Source: CAYFMH01 sp964344165 (GTDB lineage Bacteria; Patescibacteriota; Gracilibacteria; UBA4473). Taken from it: DNA of 10,060 bases. This document shows, piece by piece, positions 1 through 5,096 of this stretch. The stretch lies in NCBI GenBank assembly GCA_964344165.1, contig CAYFMH010000062.1, forward strand, positions 1 to 10,060. Direction: 5' to 3'. How positions within the stretch are numbered: the stretch's first letter is position 1; each line of letters opens with the position of its first letter. The translations under genes and the position numbers were made by a program. Below the pieces are notes generated by a model that did no database searches, was not told the origin of the DNA, and saw nothing but the letters and a program-made list of their open reading frames with translations.

Positions 1-175
1 TATGGCTCAGCTCGCCTTCTTAACGCTACTTCTTAGGAGATCCTAGATAGGTTCTAAGATTCTTCATCGCTACTCTCTTCAGAATGACAACGTAAAAGAA
101 ACTTTTTTTATCTCATTTTCTCATCTTATTTAAGCCAAAACCCAGCGACTTTATAAAAAAAGTATTTATTTTTTC
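1..175. other. Intergenic leader region, no gene seen
   Basis: No convincing coding frame on either strand; the longest minus-strand start here gives only about 12 codons. The stretch contains a small inverted repeat (TAGGA-GA-TCCTA, about 36-47) followed by a segment ending CTTCAGAATGACAA (about 78-91), wording that resembles short interspersed intergenic repeats in other bacteria. With a single copy in view I cannot show that it is a repeat. AT-rich sequence from about 100 onward leads into the promoter of the lipoprotein gene. Confidence 0.4.
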
Positions 176-204
176 TTGACAAATTATTTGACATGTGATA
201 TAAG
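176..204 (+). promoter_or_regulatory. Sigma-70-type extended -10 promoter for the lipoprotein gene
   Basis: TTGACA at 176-181 is followed by a 17-nt spacer and TATAAG at 199-204, with a TG dinucleotide at 196-197 forming an extended -10. The -35 matches the consensus exactly and the -10 matches at 5 of 6. Expected transcription start is near 211, giving a 5' leader of roughly 35 nt with no Shine-Dalgarno motif before the ATG at 246. This is the best promoter in the window and argues for housekeeping sigma-factor transcription. Confidence 0.75.
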
Positions 205-245
205 TCTGGCGATTTGTTATTTTTTACTTTTTAACCCCTTTAAAA

Positions 246-1424
246 ATGACAGAAAAAATTGATTCACTATCACCTGTTCCTCGTGCTTCCCGAGAACGCT
301 CAACCAATCCTCGATGCTTTTCTAGATTTTTAGACATCAGAATGGGAGTTGTAGGGACTTCTCTCCTTGCACTAGGTGCCTGTAGTGAGGAGGAGGCAAA
401 AAAAGATGTTCAAGAAAAAGCACTAGAAGCATTAATGGTTGGTGTACCAACAACCATCGCCTGCCGATTTGATGCTACCACCAGTCAAGATAACCTGGAA
501 GCACAAGCGCTCGCACAGGCTAAAGAAATTGTTGCTGCTTTTCAAAAAGCAGATCGATCAGCAACAAATTATGGTCGTGAGGTTCCTCCATTTGGCGGAG
601 GTGGCAAACAGAAAATATGTGCTAATGAAACAAAAGACCCTACGGCAGAAACTCTCAGAGATCTACTAAAAGTAATCAAAAAAAGACCAGAGTTAATCTC
701 TGATGAAGACTGGACTAAACTCAAAAAAAATGCAGGAAAATACTCAGCTACAGCATTTTTTGAAATCGATGGAAAGAGAATATATATCTATGATATAGGA
801 TTTTCTAGCTACCCTCCAGCCCCTATGACTTACTATGAATCTGGATTTAAAAAAGCTTATAAAGGTTTTAAGACCATATCGAAGTTTTTGGCAGAATCTG
901 AGCTTAGTTTTGAAGATATTGGAAGGAAAAAAGAAGAACTTATGGCTCATCTCCAAAAAACTCTAGAGGAAGCTATTTCTAGTAGGCGTTTTTATGCAAC
1001 TGATGAGGTTTCAAAAATTTTAAAAACCCAAAAATCTATGGAAGAAGCATCAGACCAACCTTTTGTTTCTCTTGCAGACCTCGGATACACAGAAGAGCAG
1101 CTCGCAGAAAAAATTAAACAATCTTGGATCTCCAAATTAAGAGATGCAGCCAAAAAAACTCGAGCAGGCCAGTATCATGCAACAGATATCAACTTTAAGG
1201 ATGAAAATATTAGAGATGAAAAAAATGTTTATTACATTTTAAAAAGAACTGGTATCACTCCAAAAGAAATCGGGATAAGTGACCTAGAAATCTCTTGCCT
1301 CACAACCACCTATGAAATGTCACAAGCAGCAAAAAATGGATCTTCTTACCAAGGACCTGGAGCTAAATTCTTGGATGTTTGCCACGCACACTTCAAAGGT
1401 AATATTCCCGAATTCAAAAAATAA
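246..1424 (+). CDS. Predicted lipoprotein of unknown function with degenerate internal repeats
   Basis: 392 residues. A basic N-terminal stretch (Arg-rich, residues 14-32) precedes a hydrophobic segment (33-45) ending in the lipobox L-G-A-C, so Cys46 is the predicted lipidated residue and the mature protein should be anchored to the outer face of the cytoplasmic membrane. The n-region is unusually long; ATG codon 33 (position 342) would give a shorter signal but lacks upstream basic residues and a ribosome site. After Cys46 there are four cysteines (73, 125, 351, 379), enough for two disulfides. A Tyr/Phe-x-Ala-Thr motif recurs near 166-169, 250-252 and 310-313, each preceded by a charged helical stretch, suggesting diverged repeats of roughly 60-80 residues. 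I recognise no family. The gene stands alone between its own promoter and terminator. Lipoprotein call is fairly firm; function is unknown. Confidence 0.8.
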   Translation: MTEKIDSLSPVPRASRERSTNPRCFSRFLDIRMGVVGTSLLALGACSEEEAKKDVQEKALEALMVGVPTTIACRFDATTSQDNLEAQALAQAKEIVAAFQKADRSATNYGREVPPFGGGGKQKICANETKDPTAETLRDLLKVIKKRPELISDEDWTKLKKNAGKYSATAFFEIDGKRIYIYDIGFSSYPPAPMTYYESGFKKAYKGFKTISKFLAESELSFEDIGRKKEELMAHLQKTLEEAISSRRFYATDEVSKILKTQKSMEEASDQPFVSLADLGYTEEQLAEKIKQSWISKLRDAAKKTRAGQYHATDINFKDENIRDEKNVYYILKRTGITPKEIGISDLEISCLTTTYEMSQAAKNGSSYQGPGAKFLDVCHAHFKGNIPEFKK

Positions 1425-1451
1425 GTCAAAAACGGCACAAAACTCAAAAAG

Positions 1452-1478
1452 CAGTCCTGATCCCCGGGACTGTTTTTT
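1452..1478 (+). terminator. Rho-independent terminator after the lipoprotein gene
   Basis: A 6-bp stem CAGTCC (1452-1457)/GGACTG (1467-1472) with a C/G-rich loop is followed by a run of six T (1473-1478). It starts 27 nt after the stop codon. A run of five A just upstream (1446-1450) means the reverse strand also ends in a U-run, so it could work in both directions. Confidence 0.75.
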
Positions 1479-1530
1479 CGATTTTATTCCTGCTTTTTTT
1501 TAGGTTTATCATTGAACTTAAAAAACATTC

Positions 1531-1592
1531 TCACCACTTATCAGGAAACAATACTTCGGGAAAGATTTCAGATCGTCGGATTGGGTTTTCAT
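1531..1592 (-). pseudogene. Internally deleted relic of the pRiA4b ORF-3-like zinc protein gene
   Basis: Read on the minus strand, the start (ATG at 1592-1590 and the codons for M-K-T-Q-S-D-D) is nearly identical to the start of the gene at 7539-8228, and the identity continues just upstream of the ATG. After about 21-24 nt the sequence jumps to the last ~39 nt of the same gene: the frame reading E-I-F-P-E-V-L-F-P-D-K-W-stop matches E-S-F-P-E-P-L-F-P-E-K-W-stop at the end of the intact gene, including the TGA stop (1531-1533). The roughly 630 nt in between are missing and the two ends are out of frame (62 nt in total), so from the ATG one would read only 24 residues of nonsense. This is directly visible by aligning the two loci; the deletion mechanism is inferred. 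Confidence 0.8.
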
Positions 1593-1680
1593 GGGTTTGG
1601 AGATAAGGAGATATAATCCTAAAAGACGGAAAATCTCATGACATAACGATATCCGACTTTCAAAGATTGTTTTACTGGTT

Positions 1681-1895
1681 TGGTTGCGGGGGGAGGATAC
1701 TCTCCCTACGCCTCATTCTTCGGCTACTCGAGCTTTCAGCACCTCATCTGTGTCGCTATCGCTCCTGGATTCGGGCTTGCAGTCGAACCTTATCCCGGTT
1801 CTCATCCTCCAAGCAAAAGAAAAAAGCATGGCCTCGCCCTCTTCGAGGGCAAAACCATGCTTTTTTGGTTGCCCCCGCAGGGCAGATTTTGAACC
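1681..1895. other. GC-rich structured intergenic block with tRNA-3'-end-like edges
   Basis: The first 120 nt are about 57% G+C against about 36% in the preceding 120 nt. On the minus strand the left edge ends in CCCCCCGCAACCA preceded by a GGGAG/CTCCC hairpin (1691-1706 region), resembling the T-arm and acceptor end of an initiator tRNA. The right edge, also on the minus strand, begins GGTTCAAAATC and ends GGGGGCAACCA (1895-1866), again like a tRNA T-loop and CCA end. No complete cloverleaf can be drawn. GGAGGAT (1692-1698) and ATCCTCC (1804-1810) are exact complements and could close a fold of about 119 nt. The block also holds the hairpin at 1821-1866. Open frames here look spurious. It could be a decayed tRNA locus, a non-coding RNA or a small non-autonomous element; I cannot tell which. 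Confidence 0.4.
1821..1866. terminator. Strong bidirectional terminator-like hairpin
   Basis: AAAAAGCATGG (1821-1831) pairs with CCATGCTTTTTT (1855-1866), and an inner stem GCCCTC (1836-1841)/GAGGGC (1845-1850) closes a three-base loop. Flanking A and T runs make it a symmetric intrinsic terminator for transcripts from either side. Its size and strength are out of keeping with the absence of an intact gene next to it, so it may be the end of a lost gene or of a small RNA encoded in the GC-rich block. Confidence 0.65.
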
Positions 1896-2041
1896 AAAAC
1901 CGCAAACATTTCAAGTTAATTTACTTCGAAAGGGTCAAAGACGTGGTTCAGTTCTATGTGAATGACGTATGTCCCATGCTCAAAAAGCCTGTCCCCAAGC
2001 TGGATTATCGTCGAAAACTGCTCTATGGTCTGGTGAAATAA
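1892..2041 (+). pseudogene. C-terminal remnant of an unidentified gene
   Basis: Forty-nine codons ending in TAA read like genuine protein (balanced, Lys/Val/Tyr-rich, ending R-R-K-L-L-Y-G-L-V-K), while the same open frame upstream of about 1890 runs through the GC-rich hairpin block and looks like junk. There is no ATG near the beginning of the plausible part; the first in-frame Met is far inside. I take it as the 3' end of a gene whose front was lost or replaced by the GC-rich block. No family recognised. The reading stops 3 nt before the stop of the minus-strand ORF at 2045, a normal convergent layout, which mildly supports both being real. Confidence 0.3.
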
Positions 2042-2044
2042 GGA

Positions 2045-2203
2045 CTACACCCCATTCAAAGCTTTTGCCAATTTCAATACCTCTCGCCCCTTGCAAATGA
2101 ACTCATGGAAGGCTCTCGGGTCTTTTTTCTTACGCTCGATCAAACCCCAATCAATTTGAGAGGCAATGTGTTTTTTGAAGTTGGCTCGGCTTTGGGTATT
2201 CAT
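2045..2203 (-). CDS. Small hypothetical protein, 52 residues
   Basis: Minus-strand frame from ATG (2203-2201) to TAG (2047-2045). The product is basic and amphipathic, with D-W-G-L-I-E-R-K-K-K-D-P-R in the middle and K-L-A-K-A-L-N-G-V at the end, a composition more like a real protein than random sequence. An in-frame TGA lies directly before the ATG, so it cannot extend upstream under the standard code. No ribosome-binding site is visible, but that is true of nearly every gene here. It lies downstream of the winged-helix gene on the same strand, 64 nt from its stop, and could be co-transcribed. It may instead be a fragment of a larger gene. Family and function are unknown. Confidence 0.35.
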   Translation of the reverse strand: MNTQSRANFKKHIASQIDWGLIERKKKDPRAFHEFICKGREVLKLAKALNGV

Positions 2204-2267
2204 TCATAACCAAAGATATGCACCATTGGTTTCAGGGAAGTGTCATTTGAGTAACATCGAGAAACAT

Positions 2268-3353
2268 TTATACGTTTCGAGTGGTGAAATCCTTCCCATA
2301 GGAAAATACTCTTTTTAGGCCGAAGTACTTCACAATCTTTTTATTGAGCCTGCTTATAGCTGTTTTGAGCCGATTACCTTGATCCACTAAAGGTTGGCCA
2401 TAGACGGCTTCTTCTACGTTTATCGTTTCAATTTTGGCTTCTTTGGGGGAAGCGAACATTTTTTTGCAAAAAGCTATTTCTATATTTGTAAGGTCAGTAA
2501 TAGTTTCTTTTCCGTATTTCAAATTACCGTCTACAAAAGCCAGTTCTTTGATTTGTTCTATATTAGCTTCTAGATCGTCCAATAAAGCCAAAAAATCCCG
2601 CTCCAAAAGTTTAATTTCTCCTTGAAAAGGCGGGAAATAGGATTTTTGTGCTTGAAAATTGGGATTATTAAAAGGTTTATCCGAAAGATAGAAGGTATAA
2701 AATTGAAGATAAAGTTCATAATTGTCTGGGTAGTCTTTGTCCAAAAACTCAGAAATATCCCGATAGAGTTTAAAAAGACAATTTATGTCCTTCTCATATT
2801 GCTGTTTTTCGTCCAAAGCCTCCAAAAAGCAACATACCTGAAGCAAACAGCTCTTTGGCCATTCTCTTCTCTCATCTAATGTATCATAAGTTTTAAAGCG
2901 GTTTAAAACGTAAACTTCTATCAGGTGGATATACTTCAAAATTTCTGCCACCCAAGCCTTCGAATATTTATATTGTCTCTTAAAGTCCGCATTAAAAGCC
3001 TTTTGAGGGGGGACAAAAGGATGAGACAGTACAGCACTGGGGTATTTCTTTTCATAAACTTTAAAACAAGATTGAAGCGTGTTCTCATCTGTAGGAATGG
3101 ATTTTTTTAGCTCCCTAGCCAATAAGCCCGCTTCCAAAACAAAATCGGACAATAGCTCAAAAAATTCTGCTGTTGCATATTTCTCCCTATCCCAATAAAT
3201 AATCGGCTGAATGTAGTCGATAAACTTTTTTTCTTCAAAAATCACGAGAAAGACATCCTGTCTCAAAAAATGCACAAAATCAAAAGCAGGAAGATTTTCT
3301 CTACTCCAAAGGTATTTTTCTCTGATCTGTTTCAAATTTTGCTTTGTCTCCAT
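2268..3353 (-). CDS. Hypothetical protein with C-terminal winged-helix (OmpR/PhoB-like) domain
   Basis: 361 residues. The first ~280 residues are rich in aromatic and charged amino acids and predicted mainly helical; I recognise no family there. The last ~75 residues follow the pattern of a transcriptional regulatory C-terminal winged helix: L-T-N-I-E near 288-292 (compare L-T-x-x-E), an E-E-A-V-Y-G motif (314-319) in the place of E-x-V-W-G, and N-R-L-K-T-A-I-S-R-L-N-K-K-I (327-340) matching the recognition helix N-x-V-x-x-x-I-x-R-L-R-K-K-L. This suggests sequence-specific DNA binding, but there is no phospho-receiver domain. It starts 6 nt after the stop of the terminase-like gene and has no Shine-Dalgarno, so translation is probably coupled to that gene. 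The winged-helix call comes from motif reading only; the role of the N-terminal part is unknown. Confidence 0.65.
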   Translation of the reverse strand: METKQNLKQIREKYLWSRENLPAFDFVHFLRQDVFLVIFEEKKFIDYIQPIIYWDREKYATAEFFELLSDFVLEAGLLARELKKSIPTDENTLQSCFKVYEKKYPSAVLSHPFVPPQKAFNADFKRQYKYSKAWVAEILKYIHLIEVYVLNRFKTYDTLDERREWPKSCLLQVCCFLEALDEKQQYEKDINCLFKLYRDISEFLDKDYPDNYELYLQFYTFYLSDKPFNNPNFQAQKSYFPPFQGEIKLLERDFLALLDDLEANIEQIKELAFVDGNLKYGKETITDLTNIEIAFCKKMFASPKEAKIETINVEEAVYGQPLVDQGNRLKTAISRLNKKIVKYFGLKRVFSYGKDFTTRNV

Positions 3354-3359
3354 ACATGA

Positions 3360-3908
3360 TTAGGCGTTTATTGGGTTATTCTGGAGGGCATGAAGCCGCT
3401 TCAAATTCTCGGCGATCAACTGTTTGAGCTGTTGGGCATTTAGACGGCTTAGGTCATCGCTCGAAACAAGGGCTTCTTTTTGTACTTCATCATAAAGCCC
3501 TGTCAATTTAGCGATGTGATTTACCGCCCCATTCACCGCTCGACTGTCCGGCTTTGAACCAATGAACTCTTTAAACGTCCCTTCGTTGTCTTTGTAGAAG
3601 CGAGTTTCGTTTTTCTTGAGACATGCCAAAAGCCTCTCAGCCATAAGTTCAAGGACTGTATCTTCCCCTCCCATATTAGCCATGAATTTTTCCTGAGCCG
3701 ATTTGTACGCTATTCCGCTCTCGATAATATGTTTTGGATTGCGAGCCGTGCTTGGAGCATATCCGGCTTTCAAAGCCGCTTGTTTTTTGTTTTTTCCGGT
3801 TTGTAGCCCTTCCACGTATTTCTCGACCTTAGAAGAGTTGTATTTCCGACCTTTTGCGACCTGTTTGGAGGTTGGTTTACCGGCGTGAATACTTTTCTGA
3901 ACTGGCAT
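3360..3908 (-). CDS. Phage terminase small-subunit-like DNA-binding protein
   Basis: 182 residues. After a basic N-terminal arm, residues ~27-64 carry a helix-turn-helix of the type seen in small terminase subunits: K-K-Q-A-A-L-K-A-G-Y-A-P-S-T-A (41-55) matches the usual A-A-x-x-A-G-Y-S-x-x-T-A signature. A central helical part, including V-N-G-A-V-N-H-I-A-K-L-T-G-L-Y (125-139), resembles the 'A-x-x-L-A-K-x-x-G-L-Y' segment of the same proteins, followed by a polar helical C-terminus. In phages this protein recognises packaging sites and hands DNA to the large terminase; no large terminase, portal or capsid gene lies in the window, so this is either a prophage or satellite remnant or a regulator that reused the fold. 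It precedes the winged-helix gene by 6 nt (probable operon). No ribosome site upstream of the ATG. Confidence 0.55.
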   Translation of the reverse strand: MPVQKSIHAGKPTSKQVAKGRKYNSSKVEKYVEGLQTGKNKKQAALKAGYAPSTARNPKHIIESGIAYKSAQEKFMANMGGEDTVLELMAERLLACLKKNETRFYKDNEGTFKEFIGSKPDSRAVNGAVNHIAKLTGLYDEVQKEALVSSDDLSRLNAQQLKQLIAENLKRLHALQNNPINA

Positions 3909-3976
3909 AGTTTAGGATTGGTAAAAAGGTATGACTTTTTCAGGTTAGCCAAAAAGCCTATATTTACAAATCCAAT

Positions 3977-4243
3977 TTAAGTAGCTTTTTGTTCTTCCCA
4001 GTATTCCTCGTATTTTTCCTCTATTTCTTTGGCTATATCTGCCAAACACTCTGAAACTTCACTCAGGCCTACATCAGTCAGTGTGAATGATTGAGAGAGG
4101 AGTAGATCACTACTTCGAACTTTCACCGAAGTAAGCGGATGAGCGGCAAAGTTCATGTCTGCCGAAACTTCGAAGGTCAATCCCTCGCTTTTTATCTCAG
4201 GGAATGTAACGACCGAAGACGAGTGTTTTTGAGCCTTTTTCAT
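3977..4243 (-). CDS. Small hypothetical protein under XRE-type operator control
   Basis: 88 residues, no recognised family. The N-terminus is basic (M-K-K-A-Q-K-H), the middle is beta-like with alternating hydrophobic residues, and the C-terminus (65-85) is a very acidic helix rich in Glu, Lys and Tyr. No signal peptide or membrane segment. It is transcribed away from the XRE gene at 4336, and the perfect operator palindrome (4273-4286) lies 30 nt before its start, where a promoter would sit, so it is likely repressed by the XRE protein. It lies 68 nt upstream of the terminase-like gene and may lead that operon. Size and placement suggest a phage or plasmid early gene or a partner of the repressor, but this is inference from context. 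Confidence 0.55.
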   Translation of the reverse strand: MKKAQKHSSSVVTFPEIKSEGLTFEVSADMNFAAHPLTSVKVRSSDLLLSQSFTLTDVGLSEVSECLADIAKEIEEKYEEYWEEQKAT

Positions 4244-4272
4244 GAGGATAGGTTAAAAGCTATATCAATATT

Positions 4273-4286
4273 TAGACTATAGTCTA
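4273..4286. promoter_or_regulatory. Perfect 14-bp operator palindrome (O1)
   Basis: TAGACTATAGTCTA equals its own reverse complement. It sits in the 92-bp gap between two divergent genes, one encoding an XRE repressor, 30 nt from the start of the minus-strand gene. For that gene, TTGCTA (minus strand, 4297-4292) and an AT-rich -10 such as TAAATA (4274-4269) bracket the palindrome, so binding would block its promoter. The GACT/AGTC core resembles the C-boxes of restriction-modification controller proteins. Confidence 0.65.
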
Positions 4287-4322
4287 TGGAATAGCAAGTC
4301 TTTTTTAGGGATTATTCAAAAA

Positions 4323-4336
4323 TAGACTTTAATCTA
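4323..4336. promoter_or_regulatory. Imperfect second operator (O2) overlapping the XRE start codon
   Basis: TAGACTTTAATCTA matches O1 at 12 of 14 positions and is still nearly palindromic; its last base is the A of the XRE gene's ATG. Its centre is 50 bp from that of O1, close to five helical turns. TAGACT (4323-4328) could also serve as a weak -10 for a leaderless transcript starting at the ATG. A repressor bound here would shut off its own gene, the usual autoregulation of small XRE and C proteins. Confidence 0.55.
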
Positions 4337-4557
4337 TGAAAAATAACACCCTTGATCGGCTTGGAAAGAAACTTCGAGAACTGCGCCTAGCAAAAGGCTT
4401 GAGCCAAGAGAAGGTAGCGAACAAAGCTCAACTACACAGTACCTACATTAGCCAGGTGGAGTGTGGGAAGCGAAACATTACTATTTTGGCTCTCATTCGG
4501 ATTTGTGGAGTTTTGGAGATTAGCTTGGAAGAAATAGTGCAAGAACTAGGAAAATAG
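4336..4557 (+). CDS. XRE-family repressor / restriction-controller-like HTH protein
   Basis: 73 residues, essentially one helix-turn-helix domain (residues ~9-66) of the Cro/CI type: L-G-K-K-L-R-E-L-R (9-17), S-Q-E-K-V-A (23-28) as the first HTH helix, T-Y-I-S-Q-V-E-C-G-K-R-N (36-47) as recognition helix and turn, and the closing I-S-L-E-E-I (62-67). This length and the T-Y-I-S-Q-V-E-x-G-K-R-N-I segment are typical of C proteins of restriction-modification systems and of compact phage repressors. It probably binds as a dimer to the paired palindromes in front of it, repressing the divergent gene and itself. No restriction enzyme or methyltransferase gene is in the window, so a classic R-M role is unsupported; a repressor of the adjacent phage-like genes is more likely. 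Confidence 0.85.
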   Translation: MKNNTLDRLGKKLRELRLAKGLSQEKVANKAQLHSTYISQVECGKRNITILALIRICGVLEISLEEIVQELGK

Positions 4558-4591
4558 CTCCTTCTTTACAAGTTGTTAAAATTCTATTTAT

Positions 4592-4619
4592 TTGACTTTT
4601 TTATGGTTTTCGGTATGGT
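4592..4619 (+). promoter_or_regulatory. Promoter for a probably leaderless transcript
   Basis: TTGACT (4592-4597; 5 of 6 to the -35 consensus), a 16-nt spacer, then TATGGT (4614-4619; 4 of 6 to the -10). The -10 ends 6 nt before the ATG at 4626, so transcription would start at or beside the A of the start codon and no 5' leader would exist. No Shine-Dalgarno sequence could fit. Confidence 0.5.
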
Positions 4620-4625
4620 TCTTTT

Positions 4626-5096
4626 ATGAGTGAAAGGGAAGGAACTATATTCACGATTGACGCATCCAATCCGGCAAATGCCATGATACAACAAGCATTT
4701 CGGGAAAGTGTACAAGGTCAATTAACGAGAGAAAAAGTGGATGCTGTCATACTTCTAGTAGCCTCTTCTGGGGCGTTTCCCACACAAGGAAAGAATGGTG
4801 GAGTAGTTAGAAGCTACTTGAATAAAAGTAGAGAAGAAGGCATTCCAGTATTTGTAGTTCCTGATGCCCCACAGCCTCAAGTTTTTCCGTGGCATGCTAC
4901 AGTTGCACAAGAATTAGGTGGAACTCCTTTGGAAAATTCTTGCCGAGCTAATCTTTCAGAAGTGGGGACAGTCATATTGAAGTCTTTAAAATCTGCAAAA
5001 GATACAGTAGAAGTAGTAAATATTGTGAGTTCGCATTTCAAGCAACACCACCTCCCTCAGCATTTGTTTCAACCGAAAAGGGTTCAAGCATTTTAA
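4626..5096 (+). CDS. Hypothetical protein, possible stand-alone asparaginase C-terminal-like domain
   Basis: 156 residues, soluble, no signal peptide. The central part looks like an alpha/beta (Rossmann-like) fold: a beta strand V-D-A-V-I-L-L-V-A (38-46), a loop S-S-G-A-F-P-T (47-53), a helix, then E-E-G-I-P-V-F-V-V (70-78). This order resembles the small C-terminal domain of type I L-asparaginase, where 'G-x-V-x-x-x-x-G-A-G-N' is followed by 'x-x-G-I-P-V-x-V-x-S'; the later segment L-S-E-V-G-T-V-I-L-K-S-L (110-121) sits where asparaginases have 'T-P-E-x-A-x-V-K-L'. The catalytic threonine domain is absent, so enzymatic activity is not expected. The resemblance is weak and found by eye. The gene is convergent with rhuM and shares stop-codon bases with it (TTAA, 5093-5096). 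Translation is probably leaderless. Confidence 0.6.
   Translation: MSEREGTIFTIDASNPANAMIQQAFRESVQGQLTREKVDAVILLVASSGAFPTQGKNGGVVRSYLNKSREEGIPVFVVPDAPQPQVFPWHATVAQELGGTPLENSCRANLSEVGTVILKSLKSAKDTVEVVNIVSSHFKQHHLPQHLFQPKRVQAF

Noticed and set aside
1..100. Interspersed repeat ending CTTCAGAATGACAA
   Set aside because: The wording recalls intergenic repeats, but there is only one copy in the window and its boundaries cannot be defined.
1667..1891. Overlapping plus-strand frames across the GC-rich block, some beginning with a V-A-G-G-G-like string
   Set aside because: They run through hairpins and tRNA-end-like sequence in more than one frame, and such strings are typical of spurious translations opposite tRNA ends. 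I keep only the last 49 codons as a possible remnant.
1681..1895. A complete tRNA gene
   Set aside because: Only T-arm and CCA-like ends are seen; no anticodon arm, D-arm or matching 5' acceptor strand at the right distance.
2045..2260. UGA read as glycine (Gracilibacteria/Absconditabacteria code) extending the small ORF past the TGA before its ATG
   Set aside because: The gene at 7539-8228 ends at a TGA exactly after a conserved C-terminus, and the relic keeps the same TGA stop, so UGA acts as a normal stop.
3908..3976. Intrinsic terminator between the 88-residue gene and the terminase-like gene
   Set aside because: The only inverted repeat is a CTTTTT/AAAAAG A-T stem without G-C pairs or a following T-run, too weak to support.
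4336..4557. Controller of a restriction-modification system
   Set aside because: The protein resembles C proteins, but no endonuclease or DNA methyltransferase is encoded in the window, so only an XRE repressor is claimed.
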